Source of the DNA: Colias croceus
Lineage: Eukaryota > Arthropoda > Insecta > Lepidoptera > Pieridae
Direction of reading: 5' to 3'
Length of the DNA: 64,000 bases
NCBI RefSeq assembly: GCF_905220415.1
Contig: NC_059549.1
Span: forward strand, 9,672,001-9,736,000
The notes under the pieces were generated by a model. It worked only from the letters and a program-made list of their open reading frames with translations, did no database searches and was not told the origin of the DNA. Of this stretch, positions 24,601-37,948 are shown one piece after another. Position numbers and translations under genes: made by a program. Positions within the stretch are counted from its first letter, which is position 1; every line of letters begins with the position of its first letter.

Positions 24601-27099
24601 CTCGGACAGCTGTCTCGTACAAGAATTGTGCATAGTCGCCGGCCCAGTTAGTGTCATACTTATTCTTGCGTATTTTGATAAATTAATCTGGATTTAACAG
24701 GAAAGTGATATGTCGCTTTGTTAATTCTTCAGCTTTATGCATTTTGCATATTACTCTGAATTTCTGTATTACTGTCAGTGTGAAGATAATATATGGGATT
24801 ATACAGAAGATGATAAGGTATTTTATTTAAATTAAAGGAAAGAATAAGACTGTGCTTTGGATTAAGGGTACATAGTGGCATTGAAATGGATGAAACACTA
24901 CAATTATTTTATTCCGAATACTTCAAAACCTGTAGGTGTCTCGCAATGCGGACAGCAACAACTAACCATTTATTTCATTGGTAAGAATAAAAAATCAATC
25001 AGTTATGAATATCTAACTCGCCAAGGTTCCACATGTCAAATTACAATTGGCGTGTTGAAGGCAGTTAACCTTAGCCGAGTCGAAAGGGTGCTGAACTAAG
25101 GTCATTATGTAAAATAGACGCGGTTTCATTACACTGTGTGTACCCACAATCATAATTAAAAAATATCTTTATATTTAAGCGCGAGTTAGTTACACCCAAA
25201 AAGTAACTACGAATTAAAACCTTATTTTAACACAAAAAGGTCTCCCGTCCTTTATTAAAGCAAGTTAGCAACCCAAAACTCGTCAATACTCGACAAAAAG
25301 TAGGTATTCATCATGAACGTGCCCAAAAGATAAAATATAACACTAAAGCGAAACACGAAACACTTAAACAACGCAATTGAGGGCGTTTTAGAAACTTCGC
25401 TTTTAAAAAAAAGCGGCAACAAAAGAAAGGAATCGCTATGGCAAAAATATGACACCGGCAAGTTTTCAAGTTATAATAAGTTACAACGTCGCGTTGGGAG
25501 GGAAGCGCTTTTATTAACTTTTAAAAGATGTGAAGCTAAAAATCTTAACTCGGAGGAACGACTCACTCCGCGCCGAGAAAGTTGTCACAATCGAACACAG
25601 AAATGTTTACTCTTGTGACGCTAAAAAAACGTGTCGCGAGTCTTTTTGAGAACTTCTCGAATGTAGGAAACGTGAATATCTAACTGCGGATTCCAATATT
25701 TTCATATTTCAATATTTAATCTCTAAACTTTTTGCGCGAACGCGGCTTCTTCAATATTGATCCATTTAGTCCATGACTGTCTGTGACTTTGCGCGGCGAT
25801 AAAGGTAAAATTTAAGAAACAGTCACGTAATAAATCCATTATTACCTTCAATACAATTAGAAACATAAAATCGATTCAATGTTTAGACACAACACAAATG
25901 TAGCCCTATTGGACACCCATACATCGGTTCTTTTTTATGAGTATTAGCCAACCCGAAGTACACGATCACGACATACAGTCTCTAAAACTTGAAATTCGCC
26001 AGAAGTTTAGTTCAATAGTGTATCCAGGAGCGATGTCGCGTGGGCGTACAGCACCACCCTTTATTAGTGCCTCCCGTAGTTCCAGGCCTCGTTAGCGTGT
26101 AGGTGATCTCAAAGGGCTTAAAACTATTTTTGTGCGAGCTATAATGAATAACGATTTCTTGTTAATTGGACGTGGGTTTGTCAATAGACACCGTTCTTTG
26201 TCCGTTTAATTGGTTGATGCGTTCGTTACTCCTGTATTATTGCCTTTGGACAGCTCCTATACAATATGACTAAATTATTTTCCTTTGTGACGTATAAATT
26301 GTATCCAAGCGACAGTTTTATTAGAACTAACTACCATTCGTTAAGGTTTTTTGTGTGAAGGAGGACACATGTCAGGCTTTGGCAAGAATAAAGGGAAAAC
26401 GATAACTGACAACTGATGTTATATAGCCTTAGGTTGCTACGGACATTTGTATTTTAATAATAAAGACAGGTCTTGAAATATACAAGCTAATTGTAGAACA
26501 ATCTCTTTGTATGGGTTCCCTTCATAAGGATTTTATGGGTACAGTCAAATATTAAATTATACTGAAAGTGCCAAGAGATAGACTACTTAGTACTCAGTCA
26601 ACGCAAAGATTCTTAATATATCTTTAAAATTCTACAAAAAATGTTCTTAATGGAATATATATGTTACATAATGAACAATGGACCATCGACAAATATCTCA
26701 TTTTTTGCTTGCTACTGGATTCGAACTGAGAATCTTCACTCTAACCTACAGTTAAGTGGTTATCATGTTGTAACTCGTAACGAAGGGTTGATAACGTTAA
26801 TAATATATATTATTTGTTATCCTTACATTAAAGGGTATTACGCAATATTTAAGACGCACAATTTTACTACAACAACCACACGTTTTAAAATACACTACAA
26901 TCGCCTATCCGAAATATGGCCTTCTCATTTTAAAGACATTCACTTACAACGTCCCACGGCACGTATCAAAACGAAACATACATCGAACAAATCTGCACAA
27001 TAATACGAATACAAGAATCAATGTGTCATTATGTTACTTTGAGCACTCTAAAATAAGTGCAAAAAGACGACCCACGATGTGCTATACTTCATACATTAA
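21626..27099. other. No gene seen; one promoter-like island
   Basis: No protein-coding exon recognised. Apart from the GC island near 22.85 kb (separate entry), the stretch is AT-rich and without confident repeats. Confidence 0.4.
22828..22915 (+). promoter_or_regulatory. Promoter-like GC island with E2F-type site
   Basis: A GC-rich island holds GGCGCGGCGCCATCTTGG (CCAT core, YY1/Pho-like) and, at 22896-22909, TTTGCGCGCCAAAA, a match to the E2F consensus on the minus strand. The sequence TCAAG|GTGAT at 22911-22920 could be the donor of an untranslated first exon. No downstream coding exon was found, so the served gene is unknown. Confidence 0.3.
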
Positions 27100-27265
27100 C
27101 TAGCTTCCGCCCACGACTTTGTACGTGTATCCCCGTTTTTCCCCGTTCCCGCAAGAATTTCAGGAAATCCTTTCTTAGCGGATGCCTACGTCCTAACATC
27201 TACCTGTGTGCCAAATTTCAGCCCGATACGTCCAGTGGTTATTTATTTATTTATAATAGATAAAT
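27100..27265 (-). mobile_element. Helitron-like fragment
   Basis: Minus-oriented: the 3' end is CTAG at 27100-27103, followed inward by CTTCCGCCCACGACTTTG, TTCCCGCAAGAATTTCAGG and TGTGTGCCAAATTTCAGCC. These phrases recur in many lepidopteran genomes. The 5' end is replaced by a TTTATTTATTTATAATAGAT tail. Confidence 0.55.
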
Positions 27266-27269
27266 ACAT

Positions 27270-28850
27270 AGATAACAAAAACGCAAGGCTGGCAGCCCTG
27301 TCGCAACGTAACCTAAAAAAATACGCTCAGATAGTACTTGCACACAATTTCCACATAATGATATACGTATGCAAATAATTTGCACACTAGAATACATTTA
27401 TGCAACGTTATTCAACTTGACGTTAATGTTAACTGAATGCCGGGAATATTTATGGAATTTTTAACCGTGGGACTGTTCGGGGACAATGTGTGTACCTAGA
27501 ATATATAGGTACTTTATGCGGTAATGGAGTTATGAGATATTTAGTCTGAGTACCGCTGCTTGAATACATTTTGAATCGACAAGATACTGTGAAACCATTT
27601 TCATAGATAGATTTCGATTGGGGGATAAAAATGTATGTCTGTTGAATATGGATAATAACTAACTATGATATTTTCTATCCAAAAAGATCATAATAAAATA
27701 ATGTCTAACAACGCAAGGAAATTCATAAACCTCAAAACCCACAGCAAAACAATAGATAAAACTTAAAAACTAATACAATATTAAATCGCTAACGCTTTCG
27801 CTCAGCTCGTCGCTCGTCGCCTATCTTCCAGACCCTAAAAGACTTACCGCTTATCTATGCAAAGTTACTTTTTAACTTACTTGTACTACAAAGGAAGTAT
27901 CTCTGTTGTAATGTAACGCTTTTCAACTAGCGAAAAGTACCCAGTTAGTAGATAACCAACTCGAGTTATAAATGAGAAAGTTTTTGTTCCTCACTCAATT
28001 AAGGGAACTACTGAACCGATATTTCCATCAAAGAGCTTTTGGCCTTCTGTAAGACAGGAGACTCCCGAAAAATGTTAACAATTAGACGGGGATTTATGCG
28101 TAATTTATCACGAAAAAGGGACGGAAGCGAAATTTCTGACAGATCGTCCAGACTGAGGAAAAAAATATGTAAATGGTAGATTCTTTATATCTTTGATATT
28201 ATTATATATCGCAGAAAGAATCACACTAACCATATTCATGTTATTTATTAGTTATATTTCAATTGTGCAATTTCATTCGTCTGTTTATCTCTACGCTTTA
28301 GGCTTCATAAATTTGGTACGGAGAAAGCTGTAGATCAAAAGTCAAATATTGCCTACTTTTATCCCGTACTTTTAAACACGTATCAAGACTTTTCATTGCG
28401 CAAAAAACACAACAGACAGACATACTTTCTAATAATGTAATATCTATAAAAAATAGTCAAAATCCATTACAATTTAAATTCTCATATTCATAGCAAACAG
28501 CAAGGTACCATTTCCAAAGGCAATAGTTACAAAGTTGTTTAGTAAATCGTAATACTGTATGTAGGTTAGTTGTCACGCTGAATAGACTGTAACGTTAATG
28601 AGAAAACGCTTTAAAACATAGCTATTAACAGACAAAGTAGTTTTGTAGATTAACTGTTACAGATGACACTTGCATATAAAAGTGTCGTAAGAGATCTCGA
28701 ATAATAAAAGTGAAAGTTATTGTGTTGCTAAACCACACACGTTATGATTGGCTGAATTTTTGTGTGCATAAGTCAGCAAATTTACTTACGATACGTAAGC
28801 ATTTCTTATATTATATAATATAGCTAATCGAACTTAGAGATTTATTAATG
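27270..28850. other. No gene seen
   Basis: AT-rich. No exon, RNA gene or delimited repeat recognised. Confidence 0.45.
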
Positions 28851-28851
28851 A

Positions 28852-29045
28852 CTAGCTGCGCTTCGCGGTTTCACCCACGTGGCTCCGCTCCTGTTGGTCT
28901 TAGCGTGATGATATATAGCCTATAGCCTTCTTCGATAAATGGGCTATCTAACAACGAAATAATTTTTTCAAATCGGACCAGTAGTTGAGATTAGCGCGTT
29001 CAAACAAACAAACAAACTCTTCAGCTTTATAATATTAGTATAGAT
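28852..29045 (-). mobile_element. Helitron-like element, family A
   Basis: Reads on the plus strand from CTAGCTGCGCTTCGCGG to CTTTATAATATTAGTATAGA, the reverse complement of the family A layout (5'-TCTATACTAATATTATAAAG ... CTAG-3'). Nearly full length. Confidence 0.75.
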
Positions 29046-29564
29046 TAGTATTAGTATAAATACTGCAAATTACAAATTCCCTCAAATAGGACGATGATTT
29101 CATACGTTATCAACACAATGTACAATCTTCAAAAGCCATAACTGTTACTATGTATGCAACATGAACACACCCATTCGAGAATAATACATGATATTAAATT
29201 GCTTTCCAACGAATAAATTATACGGTCTCTGTAGTGTGAAATATTTTATTTAGATAAAAACTTCTCTTACTTTTAGGCAGAACGAGTTATTTGAGCATCA
29301 TCAAATAGATTAAGACGCTCATATAGAATTGTTTTATGATTTCATCATAGCCCATTAATTGCTTGCTCTGTTAAAAAAATAATAATATCACATAGACAAC
29401 TGAAACCTTATTAAATATTGTCTCTCATTTGAAATAATTGTAGCTCCTTGTGTTAAGAGTCATATTAACATGCAAGAAACTGCATTCAACCACCTAAAAA
29501 ATCAAAACACCATCACCACACATGCCATAAGATCCCCATTAACAAACAATAACTTCTCTTCCAG

Positions 29565-29810
29565 ATACCAGCCGTCGACATTAATGAAAATGGAAGAAAT
29601 ATCGCCGCCCAGCAATGTCCACAAACGCGAATAGAACGCTTGAGCATGATCTGCGTTGGAGCCGCGCCAAATCCACCTGCATGGTGTACAGAAACTGTGA
29701 ACCGATATAAACATATTTTGCATTCTCTCCACTTTGATATGGATCAAGTGGTCCAGGATTTGAGACCAAAACTTACAGCCCTATCCTCTTTTTATTTACC
29801 TACCTATTAT
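29565..29810 (+). other. GC-richer open-frame island (possible exon, unrecognised)
   Basis: After a polypyrimidine-AG (CTTCTCTTCCAG, ending 29564) the plus strand stays open for 81 codons to a TAA at 29808. The frame begins IPAVDINENGRN and has a cysteine-bearing middle (SMICVGAAPNPPAWC). The minus strand is also open here (29502-29747), so the open frame may simply reflect base composition. I recognise no family. Confidence 0.2.
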
Positions 29811-32800
29811 TAACCTTACAATGCAACTTAATCTAATTATAAATCAAAGCAAAAAACGGTCTTAAAACTATTTACCAATTTCTATCAGATAACCGGAGAA
29901 ATTAATTAAAGGAGAATAGAGTTCTTAATTCCTATCAAGTTTTGAGAGCGCAATAATAATAATGAAATTGCTGAGTCTTGCGCATACGAATACTTAGAGT
30001 TAAATGAGCTTGCGTATAAGTCTTTTTAATTACCCTATCCACTCCTACTTTACCATAATCGCACGCAAAGGTAACCATATTCTCTCCGTCATATACGCGT
30101 TTTAGGATTGTGGTGTATTGGTATACATCATAATGCTGCTAAAACATCTAAAACATCATCTACCTTTCCTACAGCCTTAATTGTATATATAATGTTGCGA
30201 ATGAGGAGGGCATGTTTTTGAACACCGTGACATTTATCTATTTGCCCCCATAGGGAGGAATTAGGCGTCTTCATATACATAAATGTCCCTAATTCTGATC
30301 TTCTTAGCCCTGTACCTTCATCATAATTTTAAAATTATTCCAGTTAAACAACCCATGATGAACCTTACACCAGATATGAATTAGAACCATAATCGCATAA
30401 TTGCAAGTGCACATGATACCGAATACGACACGGCATCGCTCACGCGTCCAGCAATTACGTATTAATTACCTGAAGGTACATTGTAGTCGCATGAAACGCG
30501 ATATTATTATACTGAAGGGAATAGTTTCAATATACAAATAAGACAATATATTATAATTTAATAATAACACGCGTTTTATATTGTTGTAGGGACAAATAGA
30601 ATCGGAAATTATGAATTTTAGCATACATTTATGATAAATATTCTCGAAATGTTGTTATTATTCTCCTATTTGGGAAGAAAACATTAAGACTGATTAATTC
30701 AGATACATGAGAATGACGAACATGTTTGTTTTAAACATCATAATCAATGTTGTAGATTTGTACCTTTTAAGAGTCATGGCGTAACATTTGACCTCTGTCT
30801 CTACTAAAGTAATTTATAAGTAGTTTATACAAATCAAGTATAATGACGTCACATTCACATATCACGTTGACATAAAGTTACAAATTACTCCATATTCATT
30901 TATCTATGTATCTTTGTCCAGAGTCACGTGCGTTAAGAATATTTGACGTAGGTTGCTTGTTTGAAAGCTGTGTGAGTGTCGAAATACGCTACTCTCGGAG
31001 CAATGTAATCAAAAACATCCGCTAATTCATTGCGAATTCGCCCTGGTTGTTTATAAAGTTTAAACGCTTGCAAATCTTTCGTGATTCATACGTTTGAACT
31101 TTGAAGTACACTTTACGGATTTAAAGCGAGATTTATTATGTCTTTACGGCAGTGTAGAGGAAAAAACGAGACTATTTTGTCTATACTTCCAATTCTACAT
31201 GATAATCAAGTAAAGGCACGGTCGGGTCGACATTTGACTCTGCAGTTTCCAACTCCAAGCTGCACTAGTAATTCTTATTTTATAGGCAGTTCAAGCAAAA
31301 CTTCACTGACAAAAATCCATAATAAGAGAAATTAAACAGAATTTACATCTCATAACAAGAACAAAGGATGTGCTCAAAGCCTCCACCCGCTATTAAAAAA
31401 AAATAATAAATAAAAATAAAATTGTTTTATTTCAGGAAATGTTGGGTTCCCATATAAAAGTAATATAAAAAAGATTAAAGACGAGCATCATTTATAGTTT
31501 TTTCTTGGCTTGATAGGTTTATCCCTAGCATAATATGATGAGTGAACTTTGCACCAGTACAGAAGTACTGGATTGTCATAATAGTTAGAGGCAGCCACCA
31601 GAATACTATTACTGGAGCGTCTCATTCTCTCCCAAAAATTAACCCACAAGTGTACCAACTTTTAAGTGACTTTAAAATAGCATAAACATTACTCATTCCG
31701 AAACTCGAAAGAAGCAATCAATAACAATCAGCGTCTCGATAGACACTGCCATTAAATATTTAATATTTCGAAATACCCTCGAAACTGAATTAAAAATTCA
31801 TAAATCACTCTCGACTCGCCGTCGAAATCCATTTTTGTGAATCGTGATCGAGTTAAAACGGGACGCAATTTATCTCTTTAATTACTCGAAACTTAATGAA
31901 AATCTTAGGGAACTTTCGAGTAGGCTCTAGTTCAAAGGACGGGAAATGTTTTAATTTCAATTTCTTACTAAAATTTTAATCATTTTTAATAGTCTCTGTA
32001 GGCCTCTGCCAAATTACTGTACTGTTTATGAGGAATGTCTAAATTGGCGAGGATCTTAATCTCAAAAAGGCCGCATAGCTATATAAAGTTAAATTTTATA
32101 GTACAGAGTTTATAGTAGGTATGTATCTTGTCCATCATAGAATGTATTGCGGTATTCACATATTATCAATTACATATGAGGTATTATTGTAAACTGAATC
32201 GTTTAAAAGTAGAAAACCGACGATCATAAGCTACGCTCTGATGCTCTGACCTCATCTTTAATTGCTCACAAATAAGGATTAGACTAAGGGAAAGTCCTCT
32301 CATGTCTAATCTTTAAATATAAGTTCAACACAAACATACCCTGCCGTTCGAAAAAGCCTAATCCAAAAAATCGATCCACCCAAAAGTATATCTAAAATCA
32401 TGCTACGATGTAATTAATATCCAAAGCGTTCTAATTTAACTTCTTAAACGTTACTTTCAATTAGTTAGTTATGAGAGTTGAAGGCTTCTGTCGTAACACA
32501 ATAATTGGTTACACGTGGAAAGAGAAATAAGGTTATCACATTGTATTGATGTATTCAATACATAGTTTGAATGAAGGTATCGGCAAATTAGATATATTAT
32601 ATAACCATACATAACATAAACGTAACTTTATCATATAAGTACTTACCACATGTTTATGGTTCTATATAATATCATATGTATTGTTTTTAGAACAGGGATT
32701 GCATCACTCCCTACTTTTTCGGGGTTGCAGATTTCCGAACGAATTTGGCGATTAGTAACACAAGTATCAAATTAATATAGGACATTACCAAGAACAAAAA

Positions 32801-33103
32801 CATTAGTCATTACAATAGATCGATATGCATAATCGATGCACAAAGAAAGGCGAAGTGAGTCGCAAACACGTCATTTTTAAACCTAATTACACTGGCCGAA
32901 GGTCGACTGTCCTTTGTCGTTTATGTGAAAAGAAATTATTTGTCATTGTGCTGATTCTCTTTTTACTATTCAAAACTTACAAATTGGAACGTCTTGTGTG
33001 CGATTATTTGTGACATAACTAGTAGGAATTAGAAGTGACCTTCTTGCAAATATACAAAAAATAAGTGCAACAGATGAACTCAAAGGGACTGCACTTTGTA
33101 GAT
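29811..33103. other. No gene seen
   Basis: AT-rich. A CRE TGACGTCA lies at about 30844. An AT-rich patch with TGTTTTATTTCAGGAAATG at about 31424 could be a LINE tail but is too short to assign. Short open frames at 31138 and 32825 look random. Confidence 0.4.
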
Positions 33104-33295
33104 CATCACTACATACCTAGTATAAAACAAAGTCGCTTTCTTTGTCCCTATGTCCCTTTGTATGCTTAAATTTTTAAAACTACGCAATGGATTTTGACGC
33201 TGTTTTTGTTAATAGATAGACTGATTCAAGAGGAAGGTGTATATAATTTATAAGGTTTTTAGAGAAAGCGGGCGAAGCCGCTGGCGGTATGCTAG
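33104..33295 (+). mobile_element. Helitron-like element, family B
   Basis: Starts TCACTACATA, carries TATAAAACAAAGTCGCTTTC and TTTAAAACTACGCAATGGAT, and ends GCGGGCGAAGCCGCTGGCGG then CTAG (33292-33295). It is the same family as the copies at 34.9 and 40.0 kb. Confidence 0.75.
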
Positions 33296-33299
33296 TAGG

Positions 33300-34884
33300 C
33301 TTATAAAATGTTCTAAATAAACAACCAAATTCAAACATACATGATACTTACACATTAGGGACGAACATTACCTGCCTACTCCTAACATTGTTTGATACTT
33401 GATAAAAAATATCAAACGTCATCCACCATACCATATGGGAATTTATTATTATAGTTCTGAACTGGTTTTTAATACCCTATGTGTTATAAGTGGGTGCCTC
33501 CTTCATCCCAAAACCCTGCCCTGTTGCAACACAAAAAATACTAAAGGATAGGATAAATATAGCTAAAGAAATCAATGTTCATTGTACCTTATAACATAAT
33601 ATAATACAGATAAATAAAACAGATTTAGAAAATGTTCAGTTCACCGTATAACGGAATACCGTAATGATAATTAAACTTAAATATATTACAAACAATTTCA
33701 GTTTGTTTTCAGAATTTAATATGAATGAACGGCTAAACCCGTATAATCTGTTGCCTGGAATCAAATCTCACTTTAAAGGCAATATTAAAAATGTTTCTCA
33801 GACACTCACGGACAATTGTGTTATTTCATATCATTAAATAAATAAATATTATAGGACTTTATTATATTACTGTACATAAAATATACGACGGTATGTGGTT
33901 CTGTAATACTTATTACATTTCGATTTATTGAAAATATTAATAAATTATAATTTCCTACACAACAGAACTTTATTGCTGTAAATTTTAAAAACTATAATTT
34001 TCATTAAATAACAGAACCACTTCATGACGATTTTTTTATTTTTTATCGTAAAAAAACGAATCCTATCAAATAACATAGCATAAATCGCACGGGAATTGCC
34101 ATAAAAGCCAATCTTAAGGTACCGTTAACAAAAAAATATATTTAAAGATAAAATAATCTCGAAACAAGTCAACGAACAATACAATAACAGAATCGCGACT
34201 TTATAAGGAGGTCATTTAGCGTATGCGAAAGTTATTTTAGCACGCTTATAAGAAAATATGCATTTGAAACACTCGGCTTTATTTTAAACAATAAGACATT
34301 TTGTACATGCTGTCTACCTTTTATAAGCCTTATTACAAAGAACATAGCGTGTAATTTGGAATAAAACTATACCTATCCAATGTTAATCCGGGATAAAAGT
34401 AAATCCAATTTGTTAATCAGGGTTCTATGTTATTATTTACTCGAATAGATTTTGATGTTTTTAGGACGGTAACGAAAATCACGAAAATTCATGTATTTTT
34501 TTACATTTACTAACGATATCTTACTGGATAAATACATTCATATTTCGCTAATTAGGTTTAATAAATTTATTATAAGAAGACATCCTTAACTGCTTAGTTT
34601 TCAATACAAGCTACACAAAACATATGAGAAATGGTTATAACAAACAGTATTCTAAAGGCAAACGATCAGGTAAAAATTTCGGTACGTGTACGACCTTCAT
34701 ATAAACTATCACATCACCTATTTATCGTTACAAACGAATAAAAAATCCGTCTAGCCACACCTCAATTATTGTATAATAATAATAAAGTTTACAGCATCGG
34801 TCAAATAGGTGACTTCAGGAAACCTTGAAGGCCGATGCCACGTCACGTTGCAGTCATGCCCTAGGTTTTGTCACTATGTAATCA
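33300..34884. other. No gene seen
   Basis: AT-rich. No exon recognised. A TAGGTGACTTCAG piece (about 34804) echoes the 10.9-kb palindrome. Confidence 0.45.
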
Positions 34885-34887
34885 TTA

Positions 34888-35040
34888 TCACTACATATTA
34901 TAAAACAAAGTCGCTTTCTCTGTATGCTTAAATCTTTAAAACTACACGGATTTTGATGCAGTTTTTGAAATAGAAGAATGTTTCAAGAGAAAGGTTTTAG
35001 TATATCATTTTTTAGGTACTAGACAAAGCGGATATATTAT
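34888..35040 (+). mobile_element. Helitron-like family B copy, 3' end missing
   Basis: Family B text from CACTACATATTATAAAAC to GACAAAGCGG, where the 3' hairpin and CTAG should follow. Instead a family A copy begins within a few bases in the opposite orientation. Confidence 0.65.
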
Positions 35041-35041
35041 A

Positions 35042-35237
35042 CTAGCTGCTCCGCGCGGTTTCACCCCCGTGGCTCCACTCCTGTTGGTCGTAGCGAGATG
35101 ATATATTATAGCCTATAGCCTTCCTCGATAAATGGGCTATCTAACACTGAAAGAATTTCAAATCGGACCAGTAGTTCCCGAGATTAGCGCGTTCAAACAA
35201 AATAACAAACTCTTCAGCTTTATAATATTAGTATAGA
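35042..35237 (-). mobile_element. Helitron-like element, family A
   Basis: Reads on the plus strand from CTAGCTGCTCCGCGCGG to TTATAATATTAGTATAGAT. It is nearly full length, tail-to-tail with the family B copy. Confidence 0.75.
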
Positions 35238-35239
35238 TG

Positions 35240-37940
35240 TATGGTAAAGTACCATGGTAGTTAGTATTCTGTACCAAATGTTGATTCTTATTTACATTAT
35301 CGTTAGCATATCGTTTGAGATGTAATTGACGATTTTAATAATGTTTCGTAGCAAGTATTCTAATGTTTCTTTATATAATTTGTATCAGTAAAGTTTTACG
35401 TACGTTTCCATAACACATAATTATTATCTCATTAGCAACGCCTTGTTTTTTGTCTCTATATGTAATTATAATGACGTTTTTTCCTACTCTGATGTAATAT
35501 ATTTGTGTCAGGTGATTTCATTCATGTTAATGAATTTGTTTTCTTCTTTTCCTTCGCATTATATGAAAATTAATGCGTATTTATGTATTTTATAATAAAG
35601 GAGAAATAATTTTCTTAAATACTATAAAACTTGAGAAATAATATGAGAGGAAGTTTACTTATTACATCATTGAATGATAATAATCTGTATTTAGAATTAA
35701 CTATATAATGAGTCATAGTATAAATGCGTATATAAGTATAAATAGATTTTCTTAACTTTTGTGTTACAATAGCCAATGTTCCTTTCAAGACACGATTGGA
35801 CATTTTATAAAGGGCAATCTTAATGACCTTCGATTGATAGCATGATTAAAAATTACATCATCATAAGCAAGAGTTTTCACACAAATACACATTTTCTTAA
35901 TCCCACAATGAAAGGGGGACATCCTTTAATATGATAAGAAAACACAAAATGGTGCTCATTTAATTTAAGACGTGGGTTTACCACGCCCCTTTTTTCTCCA
36001 ATTTCTAGTGAAATTTGTCGGACTCCTTCACAAACAAATAAATATCCAGTGAATGAATATCTTTATAGTTTCAGAATCAAACATAAATCGGTAATACAAC
36101 AGATTTTTCAAGGGATGTTTCCACTGTTAAAGATCGTCCTTTAAAGGTAGTAACTAGTAAGTACTTATTGTGAAGGATGACTCACGTGTAAATCTTATCA
36201 GTTCCTATGCCGTAACTATATTTAACAAGAAACTTATTATTTTTAACCGAAGTTTGCCTGGCATAGGACAAGGTTATTCCATGCCAAAATCTACGTGCAT
36301 CTATGATATTCCTAAAAAAAATCGGTTCAGTTGTTTTGAGTGTTCAAAATAGTATCGTAATTTATACAAATATAACTAAATCCAGAAGTAAAACATAATT
36401 ATGGATTTGTAAATCTTAATTATTCTTTTACGCAAAAACTACAAGAGCCTAGAATAGATATTATAAGCTTCTTTTTTATCCACGCTGCAAGTAAACCCAC
36501 AGGACGAAGCTATTTCAATACTGTGCTGTATGTAGGTACCTACATGAATACTTTACGAACCTATTGTCCCTTGTCGTGTTTATACCCGATTATTAATGGA
36601 AATAGATACACAACCTACCGGTCAAGTAACTATCTATGATCTGGATATTATAGGGTGTAATAATATGTGACATAAATTATTTTAATGTCGACCATATGGC
36701 CCACTAAAGCAGAGGGTCGAGGCGTAAATAATGTTACATTTACGTTATTATATTTTAGTGTTTTTATTACTTTTCACGTGGTCGACAATTTCTTTTGTGG
36801 GAACTGTTAGTACAGGGCCTCTTTTTTAATTTTCAGAAAATTTGTCGCTCGTAAATCGAGTAAGGTAAGTGCAAACTAACACAACTGGGGTCATAGGTAT
36901 GTAATGTTTCTTACGTAGGTGTAGGTGAGTATCTCTATTTGAAAAATCAAAATTATAGATAGGTAGGCACCTACCTAGATTTTAGGTTTCTATTTCTCTA
37001 TTAAATTAAATTGTACATCATATTACACAAATTATCGGTCTTTAAAACAATGATCGGTACTTGTTTATTTTTTTATTCATCAGCTAGGAATATACCTATG
37101 CATCTTTATTCTTTATTTATTATAATTTTATTATTTACTACGTCAATAGTATTTAATTAATATTTTATCTATTCCATATCATTTTGTTAAAACATGTAGG
37201 TACCTAGGTAGGTAATGTTATCATAAATTAATAAATCGTGAATATATTGAAGAGCTCTCTTTACAAGCGTATCTATCTACCTACTGCCTTCATACCTACC
37301 TACAAGTTACAACAATACTCTAGAGAAATTTCAACAATAGAATAGGACGTTCGTAGGTCATGAGATATCACAAACGATAAAATATCGCTAAACACACGCG
37401 TACTGTAATTATAATTATTTTATAGAACGAAAAACAGTATTTTACCTCATTACCAAGACTAAATCGCGATTCAACATAAAACTAGAAAGTTTCGCTGCCT
37501 CAATAGAAATTACGTGATACCGCTATCGCTATTTTATTTGAACACATTATAATTCCATTTTTGGGAACATTTAATTGCTCAAACCATTAGTATTCAGTGA
37601 ATGTTGTTTTCTAATTACTTGTTCAAAATACAAATTAATGAATGCTGTGTAACGCACGTGAATTCAGTATTATATCACCACACATTTGGGACAATTAGTT
37701 TTCCTGTAGCCCTTCAGTAAGGAGCGCGTCACGCTTGCTTTTCCTGCATATTTTCCCCGATATCCAACATTCGTGTTAAGGGCAACAGCTATTTTTCATG
37801 ACGTAACCTCAAGTGGCCGCCGTGCCAAATGGGTTACAACTAGCAGTGATCTCGGCTGTATCACTACTACACTTCCCTTCACGACTTCTGCCAAGGTCAG
37901 AGCCGCCGGCATCTAACTCCCTAAGCGTTTAAAATAATCA
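35240..37940. other. No exon found; presumed MXD intron or flank
   Basis: This lies downstream of MXD exon 3 on the minus strand and should be intron. The remaining bHLH, leucine-zipper and C-terminal exons were looked for on the minus strand and not found. Short pieces such as AAAATCGGTTCAGTTGTTTT (about 36318-36337) are Helitron debris. An E-box CACGTG is at about 36776. Confidence 0.4.
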
Positions 37941-37948
37941 CCACTAAC

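Noticed and set aside
37789..37821. Minus-strand peptide GGHLRLRHEK followed by a stop, resembling the MXD helix 1 start (RAHLRLCLEK)
   Set aside because: No AG acceptor precedes it, the frame ends at once, and key residues differ. Chance similarity is the simplest reading, though a dead exon cannot be excluded.
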